In this document: in pieces, positions 22,801 to 35,244 of the stretch
Layout of the letters: each line of letters begins with the position of its first letter
How positions within the stretch are numbered: position 1 is the stretch's first letter
DNA from: Lunularia cruciata
Taxonomy: Eukaryota; Streptophyta; Marchantiopsida; Lunulariales; Lunulariaceae
Assembly: GCA_948567375.1 (NCBI GenBank)
Contig: OX419762.1
Span: 14,204,001 to 14,268,000, forward strand
Direction of reading: 5' to 3'
DNA length: 64,000 bases
Position numbers and translations under genes: made by a program
Notes under the pieces: generated by a model
Database searches by the model: none
Seen by the model: the letters and a program-made list of their open reading frames with translations, nothing else
Told to the model about the DNA's origin: nothing

Positions 22801-25748
22801 CCACAACTCGTCAACGTTCTGCACGACCATCCTTCTTCCTCTCCCTGTGTACAGGTCATCAGCAACCAAGCGCTCCAGTATTTTGGAACTCAACGTCTGC
22901 TTGCCCACTTCCACAAACCAGACATAATCAAAGTGGGATTGGATGTTCACGAGGACTTCTTTAGCGAGGGTGGATTTGCCAATGCCGCCCATGCCTACCA
23001 ACTGCACTGCCAATGGTGACGTCTTACTTGACTCCAATTGAAGCATGTGTACTATGGCGGCTATCCGTTCTGGCTCATCTATCATCACCACAGGCAGTTG
23101 AAGAAAACGCCGCTGGTTTGCAACCTGTTCCTCCTGAGGGACGTCAGATAAAATGAAGTTAATGAATCTCAAAACCTGGTCGATTCGTCGGGTTAAGCTA
23201 CTGATCCAGCTCCTGGTTGTGACGTACAGGGAATGAGAGTAGAAGTTCCAGGAACAGGGGCTCCAAAACCCACTAAGTGCATTTGAAATGCAAGCATGAA
23301 CGTGTACAAATCGAGATGAATTGCCTCTTACGAAATGGAAAATTAAGTGAAACTAACAATACGAAGTTAAGCCGAAGTAAAGACATAATTGAAACATATC
23401 ATGAGTAGCACCTGCAGAGAACTATTATACACCCCATAATAACAAGCAAGACAGAACCGATTAAACAACTGAAATTGAAAGTCGGGGAGGACCATCTAAC
23501 AGAGAAAACATCGAGCAAGGAATAACAGACAAAGCTTTCGTTGAGGATGGGTGGAGTGGAGCGAAGCGTGAGTGGACTGGATTTTAGGAGATCAGAGCAG
23601 AAGCCGTTCTAGGAAAGGGTGATTCACAACTCATTAATGCATATGAAAGGTGGCTCAATCCGAGAAGAGTGATAAATCCGTAAAGTAGATGAAGTGAGCT
23701 TATTAAAGCGAATGTAACCTGAAGCAAAGTCATAATAGCAACTATGTGTATATCTCAGCATGCTCTATGAACACATGAGTCCTAAAACACTAAACGCTGC
23801 TGGTTGTGATATAGGTAGATGACAGCAGAAGCCGTTCCTAGAACGGGTGATCCAGAACTCATTAATTGCATATGATCGGTAACCAAGATGTACTTTATGC
23901 ACAATGCTAGAGTAGTGATAAATCCAGAAGGTTCAGGTATATAGGTATATGAGAGCAGAAGCCGTTCTGGGAACGGGTGATCCAGCACTCATGAAATGCA
24001 GATAATCGATAACCAAGATGTGCGTCATAGAAAACTTGCTATAAGAGCCCACCAGGATACAGTGCGCAGATGAAGATGAAGAACATGGGATGGAGTGGGG
24101 GAGGAACACAGGAAACAGTAGAGAGCGAGGCAGGAAGCGGTCAGAGAGCGAATGGAAAAGACTAGGGAGTGAAATAGTACAGGAATGTGTGGATGTAGCA
24201 AGCATTTCGCGATTATGGCAGCAGAAACGGGTAGAAATGTAAGAGTGTAACATAGCGAAGCGTAAGATATATGCAGGTATATATGCATATATCACAACTG
24301 CTGGTTGTGCTATGCGTATATTAGAGACGATTAGCATGTAAGCTCTCTGATTCTCTCAACATGTATTGCGGGATGAAATACAGAACCCGTTGTCAACAAC
24401 CCGGTTCCATAACCACGTCTGACACTACTGACTGTGACTCTCTGACATGGTAACCCGCTAAAGATAGTCGTTCTCTCAACGAATATGCCTATTGTGTCTC
24501 AACAAATCCAATGAGTGATTCAAATGCACCTCCGGAGATTTGTGCTACAAGTCAGAGCATACCTCTTCTTTGCAAATGGCTCCCAAAAATTCTTCCAGCC
24601 GCAAAAAGCTCGTCGATTTCCGATCTTTAGGTCTGCAGATGCTAAAGTGATCTTCTTCAGGAATGACACAGAAATATCCGTCTTTCATACCCTGTCTACC
24701 AGATGCTTCCTGTGTCACAAGGGCTGTACTGTCTGTCCTTCCAAACCATCTCTTCAACTGTAAACAACAAGAATGAAAATCAGCTGCTGCAATCCCACAG
24801 GAAGCGAGTTGCAAACGAAACAAAAGTTTCACTCGATAACACAGAGAGTATTCTGTGGTATGATCTTTATCATAAAGTATAACTGAATAAGTTAACGTTT
24901 CACCTTCGAGATAAAGACAACATACTCTTCGTAGTACTGATATTGATGCTGGCGTATCATGTCCGTCAGATATCTGAACATACTAGATCCATTTGGTGTG
25001 ATTGCCAACTCGTGCTGCACAATACGTGTACGGAACCTCTCTAACTATTCAAGACAAATAATCAAGCTTGTATGATACTTACGGGACTTAGAGCTAAGGT
25101 CCGCATATCAGTCTCGTTGGCTTCAGATACACCAGCCACCTTCCAACCGTGTGTTCCACATAACGTCTCGAACCTTGCATTCACTCTCCCTGCTTCTGAA
25201 GAGAGCAGTTCAAGGTATGCAAACAAGGGGCCCCTTCTTTTTGACTTGCCTTTCCCTGAAATTGGAGAACCTGAATGGGCCGTGGCGTAGAAGAATGCCC
25301 CTCTCAAGTTTCTCAGAAAATGCAAATATGCACACTGATGTACGTTCGTATGCTTTTCTCTCCCAACAAAGTCGTCTGCTCTCAAGCAAACTTCTTTCAG
25401 CACCAAGCCACCAACACTATGACCTACGAGCACCACCGGACAAGTTTGACCCACCATTGCGGGTGAGATCAGTGATCTCATCAGATTCTCTCCGATTGCG
25501 TACATATCCATCCGACCTTTCTTCTCGCTTTCGATGATGCTTGCATCGTATGCAACTGCGAGTATACGCGCTCGGGGAAAAGCTTCAGCGAGCAAACTGT
25601 TTAAAGAACATGTGGGATCTTCCTCCCGCCTCCAACACCGTAGATACACATCCCCGTCATCACTTGATTGGAAACCATGGAATAGTACAATGTCTAGGCT
25701 GATAGCACCATTTTTCGGGACGTGAAGTTGGTACACCTCGTCACACAA
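19869..25748 (-). CDS. HNL-B: full-length alpha/beta hydrolase-NB-ARC-LRR protein
   Basis: Hydrolase exons 25748-25083, 25044-24904 and 24757-24563 (identical protein to A; GHSVGG elbow, His in DHFSICRP). NB-ARC exon about 23175 (or 23212) to 22027, with GMGGIGKST, VLMVLDDV, GLPL and IHA at the MHD position (22146-22138). LRR exon 21893 (or 21917) to 19869: about 670 residues of roughly 24-residue leucine-rich repeats, open throughout, then a short non-LRR tail. The recovered part encodes about 1390 residues. The join from hydrolase to NB-ARC is either GAG|GTATGC to CAG|GTTTTG (phase 0) or a later donor with the better acceptor CACAACCAG at 23213. The first exon is unknown. This is the best candidate for a working gene. 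The role as an immune sensor is inferred from family; whether the hydrolase is catalytic is open. Confidence 0.85.
23584..24045 (-). repeat. Intronic minisatellite of HNL-B
   Basis: Same array as in unit A, with blocks at about 23594, 23820 and 23950 on the plus strand. It differs from A by a 1-bp deletion near 23650 and a few substitutions, so the array was present before the duplication and has not changed copy number since. Confidence 0.7.
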
Positions 25749-26288
25749 CTGCCGAGAAGACACACACGCACATTTCAAAATAAAATTTTACTGTGCAGGA
25801 AAGTAAACATAGGAAGAGGTCACTAAGAAATGTACAACGCACGATGTTCTTCTAGATCTATCCGGCTTTTCAGCATATTTCAGAAATTGGAGCAGAAGCA
25901 GGTAGCTATGCTATTCAGCATACTTGAGAAATGGGAGCAGAAGTCGTTCGGAGAATGGGGTTTCAAGTTATGCTATTCAGCATACTGTGTATTGATGAAC
26001 ATGTTGGATAAGACCATTCCGCAAGTGACCGGTGGAATATTGATAACAGACAATTCTCGGCAACCAATTACAAGTCCAAGTGCTAGATTGGAACAAGAAG
26101 TGGAGCAAGCTTTCTCTTGTTCCGAAAACACAACTTAAGTTCTCGTACATTTTTGGCTCAGGTTGGACACAAGCTCTGCGAACCTAAGCCACAAAGCCCC
26201 CTCATTTTCTGCACGGAAAGTGGGGCACCTACACTAGTTTGAAGATTGATGCGGCTCATACAAATGAATCTGGAATACCAAGACATAC

Positions 26289-26385
26289 CTTTGTGCACTT
26301 GGTGTGTTGCAAGTCCACCGCATGAGTCTTGGCATGTGAGCTGGATGTCGTCATAGACACTTATGAACCGCTCAATCTCAAGCTT
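26289..26385 (-). other. Candidate upstream exon of HNL-B
   Basis: Counterpart of 16841-16745, with both splice-like borders kept. The same phase problem applies, so it is only a candidate 5' exon. Confidence 0.3.
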
Positions 26386-27430
26386 CTGACCAAGACAACC
26401 TTATGAAAGCAATCTCTCAATTGCTCTGCGATCGATCATACTCACTTATAACTTCTTCCTGTCTAAAGACGAGCCACATTGGATGGACTCCTTTCTTTCT
26501 CACAGGATGCATCAAGTTCTCAAATCACTGAGCTGCTGTAGAAATATTACTCAACACACACCTAACCTCACCTCACAGATTGTCAACACTCGCGAAAAAC
26601 AGACGGATAGAGGCCGAAACCAACTGGAAAACCAAGCTTATTGTAACTCTGAAGAAAGTTCACAGCCCACAGGTCACGAACCTCGCGTTCAAGTAGAAAC
26701 TCCTGGAAGCGGGTTAAAGGCCTTTCAGTCCCAACCGATCTGGTCCAGAATGTCAAAGTCTACACCGAAGGAAGGCTGTCAAGCGTGTGGAGTATTTTGA
26801 GTTAAAAACTCGAGGAAACGTGTGAAGTCCTTTCATCCCATCTGCTGTGGTCCGAGATGTCAAACTCGACAACAAACTAGGGAGAAAAGGCATGAACAGT
26901 CATCCTACTACATGTAGATTCGAACAAGCGGGGCCCATATGATCAGGACTTTTGTGGAGAAAAGTATCGGTATTTTGTATTCCGAATGTGACTTTCAATA
27001 TAAATATAAAGGGTCAGTATTCAAAGTAACTTATACAACAGTTTATTCCAGCTTTGCCGACTACTTGTAATATGTAATCATACTTGCGCCGAAAGATCCG
27101 GATTGGGTCAGGGCACCATGCACCACTGATGCTCCACGCTGCCACTCTTTGACATTTGGTAACGTGGTTACACCACCTCTTAGTTCAATTTTAGCAAAAT
27201 AGCACACAGGTAGAAGAAGATCAGAATTCGTACTGTTAGTCGAGGAACCTATCCTATTCATACTGAGCATTCTTCCGGAATTGAGATGTAAAAGGGGTTG
27301 CTTAATTTCTAATCTGTCCAATCCAGTTTGGAGAATTGGGTGAGGCTCTAGTTGTTTCCTTGACTGGCGAGATGTCACACACAACGGTGCTCTGAATATA
27401 AGTTGCTGTTAAGAGAGGGAATTCCATCTA

Positions 27431-28176
27431 GTATGTCAAATGAGAGTTTGGCACATATTCGCTTATTTATTGGGTTTTTATAGTTTGATTTTAATAGTTT
27501 CTAAATTACAGATATATTAAGATAGATTCCCATTACGAGTATATCCATATGGATTTTTAATCATGAGACTAATAAGGGATGAATGGCAAAAATAGTTACA
27601 AGTGTTTAATCTTTTTATGGAAGCAATAATGAAATGATGAAAATAATCTTTGATTCTAAACTACACCACTACTAGATACCTTCTAGAATCTTGCTGATAT
27701 ATATATAGAGAGAGAGAGAGTGTGTGTGTGTGAGTATTTAAACTGTATTAATGATGAACCATTTTTATGAATAGGGGAGCCTTTTCTAGCACCATTCCTA
27801 CATGAACCAGATGAACACAATACTTCAAAAAGGTTATTTTCATGCACATAAATATTTCAGTCATCTTGTTCTATATTTTTATATTTTCCATCTTTGTGAT
27901 TGATCTCAGTATTTCTTTTAAAAATTACATCAAACTCTTCAACCTTTTTACACATTTCATTGATTTTGTTGTGTTTTGTTATTCTTTTGTCCTTTGTTTC
28001 TCCAACTAGTCTCTTCTAAATGGTTCTTAGCACTCTTCAGGTCTTCAAATTTTTAAATATACATATTATTACTTTGGAAGCTTATTCTTTTGATTTTGTA
28101 TTAAATATGCCCATGATAAGAAATAATTTAATCTAAACTTCAAATTATGTTTTTTTTGGTTATATGGTCACGGGAA
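27431..28176. other. Segment present in unit B, absent from unit A
   Basis: In A, sequence matching 27430 passes almost directly into ctctagaaatagcaaactc (about 17900). In B the same two borders are about 745 bp apart. The segment is AT-rich, has no clear LTR or terminal inverted repeats and no good target duplication. It may be an insertion in B or a deletion from A. It contains a simple repeat at 27700-27733. Confidence 0.7.
27700..27733. repeat. Compound microsatellite (AT)n(AG)n(TG)n
   Basis: A run of alternating at, then ag, then tg dinucleotides lies in the B-specific segment. Confidence 0.9.
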
Positions 28177-28649
28177 CTCTAGAAATAGCAAACTCATTGT
28201 TTAATTTAGTGTAGTATATAAGAAATTATAGTATGTTTTTTCTGGTAAGGTAGAACTGCCAAAAGTTGGAAGGCCTAATATCATATCCAAGATAGTTTCC
28301 AAATTATGACCTATATACCTACAATAGAATAATTATATGGATACATATAATTTGTTATGATAAATCAGTTAGTCATTTGAACTAAGCGTACTTGTTTACT
28401 AATTATCTGAGAAGAACTAGTTTATTACTAACTGATGTTGCAATTCATTATGTATCCTCTTCTTTCAAGTGAGTATGTGTCAAATCAACCAAAAGCGACT
28501 TCTATCTGTACTTGGATTGAGCTTAATTTTTGTTCATGTTAGAATTGACAATGATAAAGAATATGTTTGTCTATATCATATCTAAATGATATCAGTATCA
28601 ATTCTAAAGATTAGTATTATAATATCTAAGACATGTATATTTATGGCTT

Positions 28650-28897
28650 CACGTGAACTCCTGTGGCCGATCACTAACGCCGAACCCGTCCGAACCCCAA
28701 ATCGCCGAGCGCCGAGCAAGTCCCCGCCAGCATGCAAAGGATGGAGAGTTAAGCCAACACCCGAAAAGGGGCCCGAGCTGTTGACAAACGCTGCCGGTGA
28801 CCGCGCCTCAAGATGCGGTTCCTCAAATTATAGGATGTTTGGTATGTTCGTGTTGGATGTTTGTTGTGTGTTCAATGATCCTTCCATAGGTTCACCC

Positions 28898-28942
<45 letters not shown>

Positions 28943-29423
28943 TAAAGAACTTCTCACAACGTCATTGGCGGTGAACCGTCGGCATCGCCACAATCCAAAC
29001 TCTTCACTAGAGGGCAGTGTGTACAAAGAGCATGGACATAGTCAATGCAAGCTTATGATTTGTGCTTACTAGGAATTCCTTATTGAAGATCAATAATTTC
29101 AATCATCTATCCCCATCACGATGAATTTTGAAAAGATTACCCAGACCTTTCGGCCCAGGTTATAAACTCGTTGAGTCCATCAATGTTAGCATGCATGCAC
29201 CCCAAAACATCTAAGGGCATCACATACCTATTATTGCCTCAAACTTCCATCGGCTAGACGCCAATAGTCCCTCTAAGAAGATGGCCATAAGGACAAGTCC
29301 TCGAGTAGCTAGTTAGCAGGCTGAGGTCTCTTTTGTTAACGGAATTAACCAGACAAATCACTCCACCAACTAAGAATGGCCATGCACTACCACCCATAGA
29401 ATCAAGAAAGAGCTCTCAATCTA

Positions 29424-29458
<35 letters not shown>

Positions 29459-29509
29459 CCATGTTGAGTCAAATTAAGCCATATGCTCCACTCTTGGTGG
29501 TACCCTTAG
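28650..29509 (-). pseudogene. Decayed rDNA fragment B: longer 18S 3' part and probable ITS1
   Basis: 18S similarity (reverse complement) runs from 28874, at the 18S 3' end, to about 29509. It includes the conserved blocks near ggctgaggtctc, gaattaaccagacaaatc and caatccttactatgtctgg, about 635 bp in all. It goes beyond the point where copy A is cut. The ITS1-like GC-rich stretch is 28650-28873. Transition-type changes and small indels show decay. It is not a functional rRNA gene. Confidence 0.88.
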
Positions 29510-31231
29510 ATGTTTTTAGCCCATCTTTTGGCAAAACAATGCAATTTGAGATTCAGTTTTTATGGGATAGAATGACAAGCTAATCATGGATATCAAAACA
29601 TATACTTTGCTCAAAAGGATTTTATTGATCACATTCACCAAGAGACCAACTTAGGATAACATTTTTAAATAAATAACTATCTATATTATTTCAATATAAT
29701 TGAAAAATGTGTCTCACTATCTTTTAATTTACCTTCTACCAAGGTAACTAAAGTAATATCAGATATCAATATAGAAAGTTTTTCACTAAAAAGTAACCTT
29801 AAAACTATGAAAGAAAATATCTTATGATAACATATATGGAGAGAGGTAATTCAAAGCTAAGAATTAAGTCATAAGTTCTCATTAACTTGTATGAAGGAAT
29901 GTACTTAAAAGTTATAACTGGAGGTATAAGTCCTCAAAATCTTATTTCACATGAATAGCCAAAGTTTATGTACTTGCTAGAAATGAAATCGGAAGTTTGA
30001 AATATGATTTGGAAAAGTGCAAGAGGAAAGAAACATATTAGTGCCATAATGTTTATGACTTTTGCAAAATTTCATCCGCTATGTATTTTTAATCATGTAA
30101 TGTATGTTTATTATTCTGGTTTCGTAGATTTTATTATTCTATCTATGCTAATTTATATATCTCTTTAGCATCCAAGTCTTGCTCCTTAATTTTCTATAGT
30201 TAAAAATGTCTTTGGAGAATGGAAAAATCATCTTGGAATGCACTTTACTAACCTTCTTCCTCTTGTGAGGCTCACCTTCATGCTCTCCTTATCTTCTCCT
30301 TATGTGCTACAATATCCTCAATGGGACCATTATTATGTATTTTAGCATGCAAGCTTGGAACATACTCAGGAGGCGGTGATATGCTCTCCTCTTCTTGAAC
30401 ATCTAGCCCACCATCATTAGTATCATATTCTCCTTGCACACTTTGACATCTAAAATGAATGAATCCATTCTTTGTATATAGGGGCTTAAATTCAATTGGG
30501 CAGTTCTTGACTTGGGAGTGGGTGAGAGTGTCTTCTCCAAGATATTCTTTTTCCTCCTCAAGTAAAACTCTTTACTCCCATTTCCTCTCCATTTTCATAC
30601 AATGCAATAATTTCTACCCATTGCCTAAGTCCAATGTTACCATTACTGAAAAATGTTTGCTCTACTACCAAACATCATATCTATACAATGACAATGTGTG
30701 TAAAGATGTTTCAATTTATCATCTATCATTTTCCATTTGGGTTTAAGCTCCTTGTGCATAAGACCTTCCTTGTACTTTTGTTCTTAATACCTTGTGCCAA
30801 CTTGTATGAATTGATATATCTTTCACATTTCTTCTTTAATCTAAATCTGTTCATCATCTCATGAAATCCTTTCCTAAACTTCACAAGATAAGTGGCCATC
30901 ATGCTAAATGCAATGCTCCTTTTCATTGGCTTTTTACAAAAGCCTCTATAATATGCTTGAAGCACTCAAAATCCTCCAAATAGTCTAGAATTTGGGAATA
31001 GTGACATTAACCATCTTGAATCTATCATTGAACTTATTATTGTTTATTTTTCCTTCTTCACAAGGAAAGTAGTTACAATAATATCAAGCATCCCAAACTA
31101 TCATTGACTACATTTATTCCCTCATAAGGGTAGAAGTCATGAACATGCTTTCAATTGCATTTGCTTTGCTCAAAAGGGTAGAAGTCTTGAACATATCATT
31201 GATTGCATTTTCTTTGCTCAAGGAGTAGAGA
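29510..31231. other. No recognised gene
   Basis: AT-rich DNA with short spurious frames only. 31130-31220 contains a repeated phrase around cattgattgcattt that also occurs right of the following solo LTR (31840). Confidence 0.5.
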
Positions 31232-31828
31232 TATAATGTTCCAAGGAGAGGAGAAACCTCAAGAGAAATACAAGAGAAACACAAGGTTTCATCCCTCAAT
31301 ACTCCGAATGCCCTAAAAGAGCACCTTGTCTTTATTATATAGCAAAGAGGATCCATTCAAAGGGAGCTATATCGTTAGATCAAATACATGGATTGGTGAT
31401 ATGTCAACAAGCTCCACACCTTAAATTAGATGTATGGATTGGGTACATGTTGATCCTTGTCCTATTTGGTTGGTCAAAAAATTTTTACCAGAGGGAATTT
31501 TTGAAGAATATTCCTATAAGAAGCTTATAACAACATCAAGGAGGTACTATTGAAAAGCTCTTGACAAGATAAACAAGGGGAGGAGAAGGAAATATTTTTT
31601 TGCCAAGAGGGATGAAATTGTCCATTTTTCAACACCTAATTCATTTGTTTAGGCCTCAAAAATTAGCTTTGAAGTTTTTAGGGTGTTTTCAACCTTTGCC
31701 CTCTTAGTGGGAGTACTCTTTTGGTGACACCTCTATGTGACCTACTTAGACTATCATATATACATCCCTCATGATATTACCAAACCAATTTCCACCTTTA
31801 GATAATATGTCTAGCTAATGGTAATACA
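31232..31828 (-). repeat. L1 solo LTR (short form)
   Basis: Left end tataatgttcc (decayed TGTAATACTCC), right end ggtaatacA. Flanking 5-bp duplication agaga and agagg (one mismatch). It has only one copy of the U3 block of about 155 bp (landmark near 31706) and is 597 bp long. There is no internal element sequence on either side, so it is a solo LTR. Confidence 0.75.
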
Positions 31829-33539
31829 AGAGGTCTTGAACTTGTCATTGATTGCATTTGCTTTGCTCTTGTGGGTAGAAGGCATTGACGACACCATTTT
31901 CAATGGCTGTTGAAATTTAAGGTTTGCAATGGAATGGAAATAGAAACCAAATGAGAATAAGGAATATGTAAAGAAGAAAATTATTCAAAAACTGATTTGA
32001 TGTGAGAATAAGAGAAAGAAAAACCAAATTGGTATTTACATCTAGTGAGACCAAAAATAAAGAGAGAACGTGAATTGGAGAGAGACACTTCCAAATATTC
32101 AACAAAATCTATTTCCAATAATCAAAATACTCAAAAGTTAGTGTTGTGTAGTTCTAAATTTCCAATGACAACATATTCTAGTTTCACATAACTCTAATCT
32201 CCTTCAATGTTGGCTTGCAAAAGGTGTTGAATCTATGCAACTTATGTTTGTGTTGGATGGGAGTGCAACTTGGTTCAAGAGAAATCAACTACCACATGCA
32301 CATGTTTTGCATCAAGAAGGAATATGCATGTTCTCCCTTGCATGAAAAGTTTCAAATTCTCAAATTAGATGCTCTATGTTTCCTAATGATAGCATGGGCA
32401 TGTTTATTTTTCACCTAATCTAACCCCTAAGTCTTCACCATCCAACCCTTGATAGAAATTGAACGCCCTCCAAAACTTGGCAACTTCCCCATAAATCTCT
32501 CCCATTAAAAGCTAAGACACTAAGAGGAGGTTTCCCTACCTAAAAGAGAACTCATTGAAGTAGGGCTCAATAGGAGGTTTTAATAGTAGGGCACAATAGT
32601 GGTACTCATGGACTTCCATAAGTTATTTTACAAGTAACATGTAAATCTTTTTTTTGATAATTTTAAAGTGATTTAAACAAGTTTTACATGTATGCAACCA
32701 AATTCTTGTTACATGCACTCTGTACACAATAATGTAAAGTTCTACCAAATTTAATTCAAATTTGACATGTCTCCACTCTACTCAAAGGTAGGCAAGATGA
32801 TATTCTCAACATTCATGAAACTCTCTCATCTTTACATTTTGTCAATCCCTAGTTTTTCCTAGCTTCCCTAGCTTGTGGAATGAAACATTTAAATTTTTGG
32901 CTCTAGTGATTTTTCCAAATCAAAACAGTGAAGAAATGCTTAACATCTAATTAATATATTTTTATTGTCTTCTTTTTGCTAATGCTTATGTTTGGTATGA
33001 GATGGTAGAGCATCCCAATACTGAAATTTCACCAATGCATATCTCAATACACACTTGTGCCTCCTTGAAGAAAGTGTGTATATCATGTGGATAGGATCAC
33101 TTTTGACTTTCATATGTACAATAATCTGTTGAGAGTGGTGATTGTAAGTTTGCTAATGCTTTGGGTTGTGATTGTTATAGTGGTGGCTTTGTAAGAATCT
33201 GAACTTCTTTTAATATGAAGGATTTTTGAAGATGAATAACAATACAATTGTAAATAATAAGATTCATGGGCCCTTTTGAACTAAAAGGATATAAACAGAT
33301 ACATGAAGTGTCATTTAAAGACATGTGAGAACCCAATAATGACTTGGTAGAAAAATCTATTGGCATGGCCTTGCTAAAGAGAGGTTAAGAAAGGTGAATT
33401 ATGGTTTTTTCTAGTGTAGGTTTGAGGTTGTGATCGCAAGAAATGTTTGAAAAATTATTGGCCCCACATGAAGAGGATTTCAATCTGTTTCATGGGCCTT
33501 ATCTCCATCCATAACATAAGAAAAAAAAATATTTGAGAA
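31829..33539. other. No recognised gene
   Basis: AT-rich. A short plus-strand frame at 32215-32418 and a minus-strand frame at 33366-33175 have no family features I can name. Confidence 0.45.
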
Positions 33540-34085
33540 TGTAATCTTCAAAGGATAAAAGACCTTAAGAGAAAAACATGAGAAAAAACAACAAGATTCA
33601 CACTCAATACTTTGATGCTCCAAAGCACCTTGACTTTATTGTATAGCAAAGAGGATTCCCTCAAAGGAAGCTCCATCCTTGGATCAAATACATGGATAGG
33701 TGACATGTCAGCAAGCTCTACCCCTTAGATTAGTTGCATGCATGGGTGCCATGTCAATTTTGATCCTATATGGTTGGTCAGACAATCTTTGACCAAAAGG
33801 AATCTTTAAGGAATGTTCTAGTAAGAATCAAAAATTGCATGAGTGAGATATCATGTGGAAAGCTCTCAATAAGATAGATAGGGGAGGAGGGAAAGCAAAG
33901 CCTTTCTTCCCTAAGGGGTTTAGAGAATCTGCACATTTATGATAATTCATCTGTTTGGGCCTCTAAAATTGGCTCTGAAGTTTTGAGGCTATTTTCAACT
34001 AGGTCAAGCAAAGGAGAGTCAAGGTCAAGCAACAGAGAGTACTTCTACTAGTAGGGCAGGCCCTATTAGTAGAAGTACTCCCATT
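33540..34085 (-). repeat. L1 LTR, truncated at its U3 end
   Basis: Starts TGTAATCTTCAAAGG and follows the L1 family to the gtagaagtact landmark near 34079, where similarity ends without the terminal TATTACA. It contains a short inverted duplication at 34038-34079. Confidence 0.7.
34038..34079. repeat. 42-bp near-perfect palindrome
   Basis: Arms 34038-34057 and 34060-34079 are reverse complements with one mismatch, separated by 2 bp. Other L1 copies have only the right arm, so the left arm is an inverted duplication peculiar to this copy. Confidence 0.85.
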
Positions 34086-35244
34086 TTTTGACCTATATCT
34101 CTAACCCTAATGGTGCTATTGATTGCACATTTGACTATGCAAATGACAATGAGTCCAATGGTGTGATTAGTAGCCCTAATCAATGGCAAAAGTCATCATG
34201 ATTGACTACAAAAAAATTTAATATGACAATTTGGTGATTGGAATAGCAACGATTTCTTTCAAAATGCTTGAACCAATTGCAAGAAGCTTGGATTGTTCAA
34301 TTCAATAGATCTGATTCCATTATAACACATTTTGGTCTCTTACTCAATAGCTTATAACCAAATTAGGATTCTCTTGATCATTGCAAGTAGACAACAAAGG
34401 CTGCAAGTACAACTCTCTGAGTAGAATGTAACCTCAAATAGTCTTAACCAAAGGGATACAAGCTTCATATTCTATCAAGGGTTTTTCTTTGACTTGATAT
34501 TTTATTTATAGTGCCATGATAAGAGACATAACATTTTTTGATTGAATTGATTGTATTGAGTGTCTTCTCCAATGGGGATGTAGAGTTGAACTCATCAAAG
34601 TAGGTTTAATTGATCTTCCTAACTTATCATAAGCTATCCTATGCTCCAAGAAATATCCTATAAACTTATCCTATGCTCCAAGAAATCAATTTTGTTCAAT
34701 GTGATATAGACTCAAGCAACTCAGTGGATAGAATTCAATGTTCATAGTAACAACACTTTAATATTGATCTATATTTTCATCCAAATACATTTTTTAATTT
34801 TACATAAAGATCATCAGATAGCTTTTGCAAAGTCTTGAATTGCTTGTAATGCAAAATTCCTTCAAGTGAAAAATCAATAAGATCAACTCTAGAGTCATTC
34901 TTCTCCAATCAATGATAGAAAAATCTGATTCAACCATTGTTGTGTTTGGAAGGTAGAGGCAAGGCCTCCACAAAAATTTTCAAGCAACGGGAATCTGCCA
35001 AGCAATCATGTCCAACACTCTTTGAAGCCATTTGAAGCATCTATATTATTTAGTATTTCTTCTTTGAATAGTAGCTCTTCTTGTATAGCATAAAGGAACT
35101 TGGAGAATTGCGAATTGATAAGCTCAATATTGACATCTTTGAATTATGGTAATAAACCATGATTATGAAGCTAAAGGACTTTCACAAACTATCTCATATT
35201 GATGCAACAAAGCTCATGTGACAACATTGGAAGAAGTTCATCAT
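34086..35244. other. No recognised gene
   Basis: AT-rich intergenic DNA. A short direct duplication of a block containing cttatcctatgctccaagaa lies at about 34630-34690. Confidence 0.45.

Larger units (their letters stand above)
19036..29509 (-). repeat. Tandem duplication unit B (HNL-B plus longer rDNA fragment)
   Basis: Colinear with unit A but longer: it keeps the LRR segments lost in A, has about 745 extra bp at 27431-28176 and retains more 18S sequence. Its right side therefore represents the pre-duplication flank. Confidence 0.95.

Noticed and set aside
28586-28945. 119-residue plus-strand frame
   Set aside because: Lies in the ITS1/18S-like fragment and is explained by rDNA sequence read on the wrong strand.
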